Made by a program: the position numbers and the translations under genes. 64,000 nt of DNA from NCBI GenBank assembly GCA_950295325.1, contig OX485803.1, positions 69,019,554 through 69,083,553 on the forward strand, written 5' to 3'. Origin of the DNA: Polytrichum commune. Its lineage: Eukaryota; Streptophyta; Polytrichopsida; Polytrichales; Polytrichaceae. Below the pieces are notes generated by a model. That model saw nothing but the letters and a program-made list of their open reading frames with translations, had not been told where the DNA came from and made no database searches. Below are positions 13,254 through 23,401 of the stretch, piece by piece; the stretch's first letter is position 1; every line of letters starts with the position of its first letter.

Positions 13254-13751
13254 CACGGGTAGATCACTCTAAGGCATTTTTGTGCACCACGTGCGGCTGG
13301 GGGTTTTTTGTTTTGGGGCTATTTACCTTCAAGGGTTGAATTAAAGCCTCCCTATAATTACTTAAATTTCAAAAATGGCCCATTTGTTTGCACCCTTCCA
13401 TTACTTATATTGTCCAAGTCACTGCATTTTTTGTACTCTATATTCCTTATAAGCCATTTTTTGACATACAGAAATCCCAATTATCATCCATCCCCGTGAG
13501 TCCTAAACCCATTTACATATCATACTAAACATACCTTCTAGGATCCTTATCTTCAGCCCCTATATTAATTTTACAAAAAAAATAATGGCCCACGTTTTAT
13601 GTCCATCTAACTTACTTATAATGGGATTGTCTACATTTAATGGCCCCTTCATTATTTGGAATTCTTTTATAATTTTTATTTCAAATGATTTTAATGCTCT
13701 CTATATTATGCCGCACGTCGTTTTAAAAATGCGCTAAGTGATCTACCCGTG
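13254..13751 (+). mobile_element. hAT-like MITE, copy 2
   Basis: 498 bp with the same terminal inverted repeat (CACGGGTAGATCACT... at the left, its complement at the right) and a perfect 8-bp target duplication ACACCACC (13246-13253 and 13752-13759). It is nearly collinear with copy 1 read on the opposite strand, so both were mobilised from closely related sources and neither has lost an end. Confidence 0.93.
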
Positions 13752-13759
13752 ACACCACC

Positions 13760-14571
13760 CTAAGCAAACAACAACCATGTCCCACCCTAAGAAACACCTA
13801 AATCCAACATTCTTACAACCCTCATGTGAATCCAAAATTATGTCACTTGCAACTACGCTCACACCAATATTGCCCGGATGCGAAATCCATGCATGGAAAG
13901 AAGCGTTGCAAACCTTAAACCCTCCCAAAACATTTCAAGGAAGCACCCTGCTCCGGACCAACAAAAGAAATGAACACAAGCAAAACCTTCAAACCCTAAA
14001 ATTAACATAAGTTGGCTTCTTGGTTTTCCCTTGGACGAAGGTTTGATGAAGAAATTTGATTCTAAAGTTCAAATAAACCATAAATTTGATCCTTTGTAAA
14101 TTAAATTTTTTAGACCCTATTCTTGGTAAGCTGTGTTTTTTCTAAGCGCGACATATAGATTTGATGAATGACAATGAGGAATTTTTTTGTGGTCCACATA
14201 TAGCTTCAAGTCAAATTAGTTCAATTGTTGAGTAACTTGGTCATTCTATTTATGATGGAAATGGTTATTTGTAAATCACATGCAAAACATTAAGTAGCAA
14301 TGCTAATGGGGTACCCTTTGTGTACCCACAATAGTAATACCTCAACAAGAAAGGAAAAGCTTGCAAAGCAGCATTGAATAAATGGGGAATTAATAAAAAA
14401 AATAGCTTGAAAAGGTGTCTTGCTTTAAGGGCTTTGAAGAATCTAAGCTATAGTAAGGTCTTGAAAATTACATAAAAGTCATATTAATTATAATTTATAA
14501 AGCAAGGGTCTCCAAAAATAGATTAGATCAAACCAAATAACTTCCCAAGAAATACTTGATTTACGCACATA
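13760..14571. other. Intergenic, no gene seen
   Basis: AT-rich DNA between the second MITE and the left end of the giant element. No credible ORF; only the inverted repeat at its right border (from 14570) is of note. Confidence 0.5.
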
Positions 14572-14598
14572 ACACTATATTCGTTAAATTGAGACTTT
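14572..14598 (+). repeat. Left terminal inverted repeat of giant element
   Basis: Begins ACACTATATTCG after a TA dinucleotide and matches the complement of 31771-31797 without a mismatch, including the flanking TA. Confidence 0.75.
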
Positions 14599-14695
14599 TT
14601 GGGCATTTTGAGACATTCACATAAATAAGAACAAGGATAAATGGAACACATATTGGAGAAAGTTGTAAGATGCGAACACTTTGTGTCGGGTATTT

Positions 14696-14975
14696 AGAAC
14701 AAGAACCCCATTAATAACTCATATTTGGGATTGTTTAGGATGCGCAATCCAAACCTTAGGCCAAATTGAAGGGGAAATCTTAAAACATTCATATTATCGC
14801 ACACAAAATATGAGATCTTGTATGAATATGTTTTAGGTAGGGCACTCCAAACCCTTAGACCATATTGAAGGGGAACTATGTGAACCAATATAATATAACA
14901 TACAAAATATTCCAAACTCATATTTGTGATGGTTTAGTTAGGGCAATCCAAACCTTGGACCATATTGAAGGGGAA
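14696..14975 (+). repeat. Left subterminal tandem repeats (three units of about 100 bp)
   Basis: Each unit carries a GTTTAGG...CCAAAC core (14733-14754, 14830-14852, 14932-14953) followed by TTAG.CCA.ATTGAAGGGG. The cores have the length and outer letters of the 22-bp palindrome seen elsewhere in the element, with altered inner bases. Tandem cores next to a terminus are typical of transposase-binding subterminal repeats. Confidence 0.75.
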
Positions 14976-15118
14976 ATCATGTGACACTTATATTATTGCA
15001 AAAAAAACATACAAAGTATGGCATGTAAAATGCATAGCATGCTAACACCACACATACATTGGATAGTGCGACCCAAAATGATGTTGCCTATGGCCCAAAA
15101 CCCTACGCCTACTATGGC

Positions 15119-15925
15119 CTATCTAGCCTCGGAGATTGCCTCTTTTTCTTTTGCTTTTTTATCTTTTGCCTCTTTTTCTTTTGCCTCTTTTTCTTTTGCT
15201 GCGGCTTCTTTTGCTCGCATTGCTTCAACATTCCTGAAAATCTCCGCCCCGCGACTATAGCCATTCTTGGGGTGACCGCCATCCATAAGACATTTTGGAG
15301 TCCGTCGGCCGCCCGAAATATACGTCGAAGAATTCGAATACGATGAAGTGGATTGTCTCGCATTTCTGGTCATGGCGTACATACGCTCGAACTCGATGGA
15401 CGCACTAGACCGCATAGGTTTACGGGTGGGAGCAACCTGCAACGCGTCATTGCAAGACCACATGTGTTAGTTTAGGGAGGAAGACCCAAACGTGTCACAC
15501 GATCATTTTTTAAGTGCAAAATGATTGTAATGCGCGGTTAACCATGTTTTAGAGAGGGGGGGGGGTTCACCTTGTCACCGGGGGCGTTCCCATCGGAGTT
15601 GGCAAGGAGGGGCAAGGCGTCCCGCAAAGGAATAGGAAGGGTTCCACTCTTCGTTGGCCGTGCGTCCATCCGCAGCCGCCGTTGAGGTGTAATACTTCCG
15701 CCGGGCCGAGAGGGGGATGTCCGGACGCATTTGCGATTTATGCCCTTGAGCGGCGACGGGGACGGAGATCGCCGTAAGATTTGCTTGGGTGGGGGGCTAT
15801 CGACGACGCCGGCGTCAATAGGCTCCTTGGAGTAGTCAATGGTTGACGCGGCGTCGTAAACGGTCTCGTAGAAGAAGCTCCCCAACTCTGACTCGCTGAC
15901 GATGTCAATCGAGGGCTCCAAACGC
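15119..15925 (-). CDS. Two exons of a charged, unrecognised protein
   Basis: The first exon starts after a strong pyrimidine-rich acceptor (ending TTTTTGCGCCAG) at 15925 and ends at 15569 with donor AAG|GTGAAC; the second starts after GCGTTGCAG at 15439 and stops at 15119. The junction is phase 0 (...NAPGDK joined to VAPTRKP...). The product starts acidic, then is rich in Ser, Pro and Arg, and ends in a lysine/alanine/glutamate coiled-coil-like tail with AKEKEAKEKEAK-type repeats. No start codon is seen ahead of the first acceptor, so a donor further upstream is needed. Candidates are phase-0 GT sites (CCT|GTAAAC near 16171, TTT|GTTAGG) inside the phosphatase-like exon, which would make these alternative 3' exons of that gene. 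No function can be given. Confidence 0.5.
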
Positions 15926-16030
15926 TGGCGCAAAAAAGGAAACGAAACAAAACCCAAAGGAAGAGGGTTTGCTAGAGCGCGTGAAAATCAAGATACATAT
16001 GAAGCATATATTACACAAAGTGGGCGGACG

Positions 16031-16057
16031 CATACACACACACACACACACACACAC
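16031..16057. repeat. CA microsatellite
   Basis: An uninterrupted CA run just 3' of the phosphatase-like exon; on the gene strand it reads GTGTGT and could offer cryptic donors. Confidence 0.9.
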
Positions 16058-16065
16058 GTGCTGCC

Positions 16066-16878
16066 TCAAATGAGCTTGTTAAATTTCGCGTGAGAGAACA
16101 ACTCTCTGTACAAATGGTCTCGTGGATCCAAGTATCTCTCGCCTATCGGATTATTCCTAACAAAATTGTTTACAGGTAGTCCGCTTCCCCTGAGCGCCTG
16201 GAGGTATTTACTAAGGTCTAACAAAAATCGGTCCCGGACCTTCTCGACCGTCCACGTAGGGCAAACTATTAAGTTGGCCGTCGGGTTCAACATGTTCTTT
16301 GCGGCGCTGTCGTCCACCATGAGCGTGTTCTCCCGGGTGGGACGGACGTCGTAGGGGACACCTATCAATGACGGACGCTGGTCCCAAAAAATGGGCTTCA
16401 AGACCTTGAGGTATTGGGGGGAAGCGGGGTTGTTTGGTTTTTTGACGACTTTGCCGTCCGGTGTGTACAATATTCTACAGGCTTCCTGTGCTAGGACCAT
16501 GCAGGGGGGCTCGATGCCCTTGAAGATGAACTCCACGACTGCATTGGTGTTCTCGGCCTTCATGGAGCTCCACACGACCACCCACCATCGTTGTTGGGCG
16601 ATCTGGAGGAAGGTCCGAAGCCACGGGCGGAGGTGAACTAGCTTGCTCTTTATGAACGTGGGCGGCCCGTCGTAATTCGCGTCCTCGGGCTTGCAAAAGG
16701 GCACCGTGGGGGTCCTCGGGCAATGAACGCATTGGACGAGGACCCCGTTGAGGTCTAACACCAGGAACCGGGTCTTAGGCGGCAAAGGTGGAACGGGTAA
16801 AATGGGGGGGACCATCGCGCTACCTTCCTCGCTTCTTGGAGAGGCCCGGCGGGGAGCCGCGACGCTATGCTCCGATCC
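16066..16878 (-). CDS. FCP1/NIF-like phosphatase domain exon (exon 4)
   Basis: This exon alone encodes a recognisable HAD-superfamily domain of the FCP1/NLI-interacting-factor type: FLVLDLNGVLVQ (motif I, with Asn where the second catalytic Asp of DxDx normally sits, as in a plant subgroup carrying DLNG), VVVWSSMKAENT (motif II area) and MVDDSAAKN (motif III/IV area). Members with DxD dephosphorylate serines, for example on the RNA polymerase II tail; the Asn casts doubt on ordinary catalysis. The frame stays open upstream of its first ATG (16815) to an acceptor at 16879, which is why I join it to the gene above. It could instead be a separate gene starting at 16815 with a product of 249 residues. 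Confidence 0.7.
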   Translation of the reverse strand, partial: GSEHSVAAPRRASPRSEEGSAMVPPILPVPPLPPKTRFLVLDLNGVLVQCVHCPRTPTVPFCKPEDANYDGPPTFIKSKLVHLRPWLRTFLQIAQQRWWVVVWSSMKAENTNAVVEFIFKGIEPPCMVLAQEACRILYTPDGKVVKKPNNPASPQYLKVLKPIFWDQRPSLIGVPYDVRPTRENTLMVDDSAAKNMLNPTANLIVCPTWTVEKVRDRFLLDLSKYLQALRGSGLPVNNFVRNNPIGERYLDPRDHLYRELFSHAKFNKLI

Positions 16879-19800
16879 CTGTGGAGACGAGCGACATAAG
16901 GCGGGGGAAGACTATGTCATGCTATGTCCACTTAAAGTGAATACAATATTTTCTGTGAAAAATACAAGAACCACTATGCATAGGCGGCCATACAAATGCA
17001 AGAGGGGGCAAGAGGAAAAAAATACATTTGAACACGAAAACAAACATAAGGGCACAAAATAATAATTTTATTGTTTGCAATGCTCTATGTACAAAATGCC
17101 TAGGGGTGCGAAGCCGCGTTGAACGATCCGTTCAAACTATCCTAATTCAACATCTACAAAATTGTGTGCACGCCTCCAAGTTCGAGTAAAATCGTGGGAC
17201 GGGCAACGTTAGTGATCGTCAGGGGGGGGGGGGGCTGAAGGGATGCGAGAGCGGATGGACGGGGTGGGGGCAGTTCCTCCTAGCTAGGGGGGACACGACC
17301 ACGGCAACAAGACAATAGACCAGGAGTTTGGGTCGAGCGACCCAAACTGAGGAGGTCTCAGTGTATTACCTCTCCCTGGTCATGCCTGGACGCCATGGAA
17401 GCCTCCACCGCCTCCGCTTGTCGTTCTCTCTCGCCACCGCCTTCTCCGACGATGTCAGCACCCCTCTCCTGCAAGCGCTCAGTGTCAGGACCTTCTCCTA
17501 ACCCAACCTCCGCATGTGCATCATGCATAGGTTCATCGATTGGGATAGGAGTAGAGGTATCACCAGGCCCTCGAGGACCTTCAACATCAGGCATGGGTGT
17601 GTCTCTTTCAGACCCATGCTGGTCCATTGAAGACTGAGCGGTAACGGGGTTTGGGTCGGCCGACCCAAACTCTCGTGCATCATGAGATTGGCCTTGTTGC
17701 ACTGTAAGGGGGGGCGGGTTTGGGTCGGACGACCCAAACATGTGGGGGTCGTCCTGCTGATGGGGCGGGGGGATCACCAGGGGCGGCCGAAGTGGTGGGG
17801 GGGTCACAGGTCTAGAAGACCCGGGAAGGCGCCATATATTGGGGTCATCCGCTTGTTGAACCGGCGGATACGGACGGACGTGGGGGGGAACCATGTGCTG
17901 AAAGCTGAAGGAGGATTGCGGCACGGGCTGCGGAGGAATGTTCTGGGGAGGGAAGCCGGGGGGCAAGTGTGGAAATGAGCCCGGGGGAGCCACCACCAAA
18001 CCCTGCGCCCACATGCCTCGAATCACTTGCGTGATCAAGTCCGCACTAGTTGGAGGTTGCGCCAATGCCCGCAGTCGCTCTTGCTCCAATAAGAGAGCCC
18101 TTAGCTCTGCCACTTCGTTCCGCACTGAGGGTTCTTCAGCAGCGGCCTTTTGCAAGCGGACGCGTTGTTCTTCGTCCCTTAACATCTTCTCGTTGGCTTC
18201 TTGCATGGTGAGGACTTCCGGCTTCACCTTCACCATCCCTGCGAAGGCACCTGGAGAGGGAGGGTCCGACCTGAGCCGTTTCGCGAGCTCCATGTCGTCC
18301 TCGTCTTCGCTGCTAATGGCAATTGTCTCCTCGATGGCATAGTCGCCATAGAGTTTCTTGCCTTTTAGTTTCCTCCTCTCCCTGAACGCGGCAGTCGCAT
18401 CCCTGGAGTACATGTCGCGGGCATCATCAACCGTCAGGACGGGCACCAACTTACTTTGTGGAGTTGCTACCCGCATTGCCTTCTTTCGTTGAGGGGCTTC
18501 AGATTCCTGAGTGAAGCCTGTTCCCCCTTCTTCGACCTCGCCCTCCACTTTAGCCTCTTCTTCCTCCTCTTCCACCTCCTCATCCTCCTCCTCCTCCTCC
18601 TCCTCGTCACGTGGTTGCCGAGAGGATGTGCCTGGATGCACTTGGACCAGAGGCTCTGGTACAGCAACTGGAACCTTTATGGCCAATTCTTCAGGGTTGA
18701 CACGCCTCGCCTTATCCAGCGGGCTCTCACCCCCTTCAACAGTCTCCTCGGCGTAGCTCCCAGGGATCCAGTCTAGTATATCCATCTTCTTCGCCAATGA
18801 TTTTTGGGCCTTGTAGAATTGGATGTCATTAAGGTCTACATAGCTGTACACGTTCAGCCCCAACATCTGCAGAAATCCCACCAGATGTTATTATATGGCA
18901 TAACATGTGATTCCACCGAAAAGGGGAAGTACATACAAGACCCAATATCAATTGCAAAGGTTATAGTTTGGGTCGAGCGACCCAAACTAGCATCGGTGTT
19001 AGTTTGGGTCGCTCGACCCAAACTATGAAAACAATTATGGTAAGGAGCTTACCATGCCAGCGAAGACGGGCTTGGTGCCGCCGAAGACGTTGAATATACA
19101 GTCCCCTCTTCTTATCAAGGCCCTCATTATTCGGAGATAGAATTCCATCCGCAACTCGTCCGAATGGTATATGGCATATTTTGCCTCGTCGTAGAGGGAC
19201 TTACTTGCGCCCAGGCCTTCTGGAACTTGGAATAGTTTCTGCATCCGGGTTATGGGGTGGTTCTCCACCTTCAGCAAGGTTGCTTTGAACACAAAATACA
19301 AGCACAACAAATTCATGACTTTGGTTTTCTTGTCCTTTAGTGTCGTGTACACCCCCTCCGCCGGTGCAGCAATGTAGTGAGACTTAGACACCGCATACTC
19401 AGGCTGCAATTTCCTCACAATTTCATACACCTGCTCTGCTCTCCTATCCTCTACTATCCACAGCCACATATCGACCTCCCTAAGCTTAGGGCTTGCATAC
19501 TCCACGAACTTCGACATGAAGGGCTCGTAGAAGGGTGTACCCATTGTGCCCTCAAACGTACTCCCAGGAATGCTCCGGAAGTCTATTATACCAAAGGGGA
19601 ACCGGTCCGCTGCTCTTACTCGTATTTCTTTCCTGGAATCAAGGCCGGGCCATCCCTGGATTTTAATAGGGTCAAAAGCGACAAGGTTGAAATGCGCATC
19701 CCCCTCAAAACTTACAATCTTCTTCTCCTTTATAAAGTTTGAGAAGGCACGCGTCGAGTGTTCTGGAAGAGCCAGGTTCTTCCCACCCTTCACCAGTTTT

Positions 19801-21986
19801 GACTTTAGGAAGTCTTCTCCTGCCTCCCTGATCAGAGCTGCCATGGATGCACTGGTGAAGTTGTATTCAGCCTTGAACGCTCTCCAGTTCACCTCGTTCA
19901 CCTCGTCATCGACAAAAATGTTCTTTTCCGGGATTAGCTTCTGCAGCTCCTGGACGATCGTTGTTTTCTTCTTCCTATTCTCCGCCCATTCCTTCATTGT
20001 GTAGCATGAAGGAACAAAGGATTTCGGCTTGGTGAAGACTATTTTGGGGTATACCCAAAATCTCTTAGGGGTCGGGTTGTTGTGTAAGATGTGCGTTGCC
20101 GCCTTCCCCATTTCCGCCTCCGAAAGACCCTGCAGACTTCTAAAGAATTTTCTCATGAGAGGCTTCATCGCCTTGAATCGAGAGGACGAGTTGAAGAGGT
20201 TGCATGTGTCAGGATCCATGAGATCCCCTGTCTCGTGTTTCTCAAACACTGTCTTCCACTTCTGCCAAACCATGTCGGATGATGTAATCAAGTAGATCTC
20301 TCCTCTTAGCTCATTGTACTTCTTTTGCTTGTGACTTGAATTGTCAATTGAGGAGAACTTGTTTATCATTTGGTATTTGAAAAGCTGCACAAGAGCATAG
20401 AATGCGTGTTAATTCTCAATATGTTGTTTCCAAACAAAGAAGAAAAATGATGAACAACAAACTGCGTAGACAAACACAAACTAAAACACAAGGTTTGGGT
20501 CGAGCGACCCAAACTGTATGAAGAAACACAAGGTTTGGGTCGAGCGACCCAAACTGTATGAAGAAACGCAAAGTTTGGGTCGAGCGACCCAAACTGTATG
20601 AAGAAACCCAAAGTTTGGGTCGAGCGACCCAAACTCTGTTTGAGAAACAATGCTCACCTCCCACTTTGGATTCTTGTCTTTTGCATTCTCCCTTTCTTTG
20701 GGAGGCCGGCCGTAGAACTCCCACACATCCCGCGATGCCATGATGTTCCTAATCCAAGAAGCTTGATATGCCCGCTTCTTGTTATTCATGTTGAAATAGC
20801 GGGAGATATCGCTCAGCCGGGTTTCGTCGTCCGACCACACGACCAATGCCTTCCATACCTTCAATTTTTCCTTTAGACCATTAGGATCATTCCACTCCGT
20901 CATCAGTTGAAGTTTCTTTGAAGCTTCAACACTGTGCTGACCGTCAATCAGCCAAAAATCGCCTTTCTCTATAGAAGGCCACATATCCGGTGTAGGCATT
21001 CTTTTGTGTCCCTGAGGCATGACAACAATAGTCTGCCTATCATGTTTAAACTGGTCGCTCACCATCTGGGCGATTAACCAATCAACATACGCATCTTCCT
21101 TTGCCCGAACGCACTTCTCTGGTGGCGCTAGGTGGCATTGTGCGATGTTGACATCAAACTTGAATTCTCTGCCCATGAAAGAACAATGTAAACACTTGGT
21201 GTCGAAATTGTTGAGTATTTTCTGGATCTCCGATGGCTCCACTCCTTCCCCGGGCTTGGGCATACATAGCTCCGGTGAAACAGGCTCATCTGTCATGGCA
21301 GATACTGACTCTCTCGGCCTCTTAGATGGTGTCGTCTGCCGGCTTTGTGATGGCGTCGGTGTTTCACTATCAGCAGGAGTTGCCGTAGGTGTTGTTCTCC
21401 TCGAGTCAGCTGGAACCGGTCGGGGCTTCCTCACTGTTTGAGGTCTTGACGACCCTGCGCCCTCTTCAGCAGTCGCCTTGCGCCTCACAGCTTGTTGAGA
21501 TTTTGACTTGCTTTGCTGGGTCTTGTTTATTGCGTTGATTGTCTGCTTAAGTTTAGTGAACCTGGTTGCAACCTTCGTGTTTGAAATGATCGCATCTATG
21601 AAGATTGTATCCGGTTTAACAATGTCTGGCTCAGCGCAGGATTCCTTCACGTATACCGGATCGAATGGCTCGGCTTGCTCATGCATGAACATGTGCACAT
21701 TTTCCAGAGAAGAGTTTTCCAGGATGACGTCAACGTGCTCTCCTAGAGCATGAACTAATGCCACCTCCCATCCCGTCAAAGCATCCCATGTGTGTTGCTC
21801 CTCTGTGCCAACCTTCAAAACAAGGAGGATTTTGAATTGAGCTGCCTTTACTACAAGAAAGGACCATGCAATTACAAGGTCTTCTTTTGCTACGTAGGAT
21901 TGGTTTTTAGGAGTTTCGTGCTCCTGCCAGATCGCGTCTGGTGCCGGCTTGAACCATCGTTCTCCAGGTCTTTTCTTGGGGGGCAT
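16066..21986 (-). CDS. Composite ParB-like / methyltransferase-like / FCP1-like protein
   Basis: Four minus-strand exons join in phase 0: 21986-20658 (donor GAG|GTGAGC), 20384-19053 (acceptor TTGTGCAG, donor ATG|GTAAGC), 18866-17370 (acceptor TTTCTGCAG, donor GAG|GTAATA) and 16878-16066 (acceptor CTCCACAG, stop TGA), giving about 1656 residues. Around residues 265-375 is a ParB/Srx-like segment with FWLIDGQHSVEASKKL (compare the DGQHR and GHRR signatures). Across the exon 2-3 junction (about 875-915), GDCIFNVFGGTKP then VDLNDIQFYKAQKSL copies the layout of motif I and the following acidic strand of beta-class DNA aminomethyltransferases, but no clear DPPY is present. An acidic run (about 976-1000) and a long proline-rich region follow, with two copies of FGS.DPNP encoded by palindromes. 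The C-terminus is an FCP1/NIF-like HAD domain. Start: the first ATG directly follows an acceptor, so a 5' untranslated exon is likely. Role unknown; DNA binding or modification for the surrounding element is inferred. Splitting into separate genes is possible. Confidence 0.6.
17326..17739. repeat. Three 22-bp palindromes in intron 3 and exon 3
   Basis: Arms GTTTGGGTCG and CGACCCAAAC enclose a 2-nt centre at 17326-17347 (AG, in the intron after exon 3), 17649-17670 (GC) and 17718-17739 (GA), the last two inside exon 3. In the coding copies the reading frame is kept and both encode FGS(A/S)DPNP. Confidence 0.9.
18966..19023. repeat. Two 22-bp palindromes in intron 2
   Basis: Perfect arms at 18966-18987 (centre AG) and 19002-19023 (centre CT), 36 bp apart start to start, in the intron between exons 2 and 3 of the composite gene. 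Confidence 0.9.
20493..20634. repeat. Four palindromes at exact 40-bp spacing in intron 1
   Basis: Perfect copies at 20493, 20533, 20573 and 20613, all with centre AG, separated by a conserved TGTATGAAGAAAC.CAA spacer. They lie directly 3' of the exon 1 donor and create an artificial in-frame extension of exon 1. Confidence 0.93.
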
Positions 21987-22010
21987 CTGCAAGTAGAAAT
22001 ACATATGTTA

Positions 22011-22766
22011 GTTTCGGTCGGGCGACCCAAACTCTTTCAAATCATATAGGCTTATGTCTGGGTTTAGTAACATTTATATATGGGGTTACTTTTCACAGGT
22101 TTGGGTCGAACGACCCAAACCTGTGCCTACAATGGCTAATGAATAATATATTATTTGGCTACGAAAACCAATCTTTAAGTTCATGGATACAACAATCATC
22201 ACGAGCTACTGTTTTAGTTGTGGGTCATTTCATTATTGCTTGGGTGTTTGAGTTGTTGTTTATAAGTGTAAGTATTGTTCGTAAGCAGTAAAAATTTACG
22301 CAGAGTTTGGGTCGTTCGACCCAAACTTTGTAGCGGTATGGAATGATCGGCTATGGCCTTAGATCATACCCAAGATGATGATTACCTAAATTATGAATTA
22401 CCATTTCATGCGCTGTTTGGGTCGAACGACCCAAACTCTGCAGATGGATTGGGTCGAGCGACCCAAAGCATGTGCTAGTTTGGGTCGAGCAACCCAAACT
22501 CTGCAGATGGATTGGGTCGATAGGGTTAGATATTCACCCAAGATGATGATTAAATTAATTATAAATGAACATTTGATGCGGAGTTTGGCTAAACCCTAGA
22601 CCCAAACAATGCTTATGGTTTGGGTCGAGCGACCCAAACTCTGCAGATGGATTGGCGCCCACGACCCAAAGCATCTGCTAGTTTGGGTCGAACGACCCAA
22701 ACCATCTTTAGAGTTTGGGTCGAACGATCCAAACCAGCTGGAGAGTTTGGGTCGCTCTACCCAAAC
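22011..22766. repeat. Palindrome cluster 5' of the composite gene
   Basis: Ten full or near-full palindromes start at 22011, 22099, 22305, 22415, 22449 (shortened), 22478, 22618, 22681, 22713 and 22745, plus half copies (22510, 22580, 22804). Centres vary: GG, AA, TT, AG, CT. Part of the cluster is a degenerate tandem with a CTCTGCAGATGGATT spacer. The copy at 22094-22125 is extended to 15-bp arms by CACAG/CTGTG. The cluster sits between the probable promoter (about 23.7 kb) and the start codon, so it is likely in a 5' intron. Confidence 0.88.
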
Positions 22767-22859
22767 CAGCTGCAAAGTTTAGTGTTTTAGGGTTTCAAAC
22801 TGAAGTTTGGGTCGTCTCTCGAAACACTTTTGATTCCAGAGACCTTTATAATGTGTTTA

Positions 22860-22897
22860 CGCAGCATATACAATGCTTATGCATTGTAGATGCTGCG
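22860..22897. repeat. Short perfect-like hairpin
   Basis: CGCAGCATATACAATGC and GCATTGTAGATGCTGCG form a 17-bp stem with one mismatch around a TTAT loop. It lies upstream of the palindrome cluster in the presumed 5' region of the composite gene. Too short for a typical plant microRNA precursor. Confidence 0.8.
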
Positions 22898-23048
22898 AAA
22901 CTCTAAAGAAATTGACACACATAAAGAAGTTGAAGAAATCACCTTGCTTTGCAAACTACACAACAAGCTGCTGTTGGAAGCAGTTCTAACAAGCTAGTCT
23001 TGGAAGCTGATTCTAGAAAGGATTGGATATCAGAAAACTAAGAACGCC

Positions 23049-23160
23049 TCACAAACATTCACTCTGAATTGAAGAAGCTTTCACAAACATTCACTCAGAA
23101 TTAAACAATCCCTCACAAACATTCACTCTGAATGTAACAAGTGTTTACAAACATGAACAA
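23049..23160. repeat. Tandem repeat of about 30-35 bp
   Basis: The block TCACAAACATTCACTC(A/T)GAAT recurs three times, with a fourth degenerate ACAAACAT. It is part of the 5' region of the minus-strand gene. Confidence 0.75.
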
Positions 23161-23401
23161 AGAAGCTATCTGAAGGCCACACATGCATCCTGATTTTCGA
23201 ACAATCATTCTAATTCCGAAATCACTCTACACTCACACATGAATGTTTCTAAGACCAGGAGGAACTGACACAACCAATTTGAAACAACACTCACACTCCA
23301 AAACAACAAAGACGTTCTGAAATGGCTAAAATGTATAGACTTTAATACAAAAACAAACCCTAAACTCATACTACACTCAGAACTCGGTCAATGCGCACTC
23401 A

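Noticed and set aside
15018-15346. Plus-strand Phe/Ser-rich ORFs
   Set aside because: Antisense shadows of the lysine/glutamate-rich exon on the minus strand.
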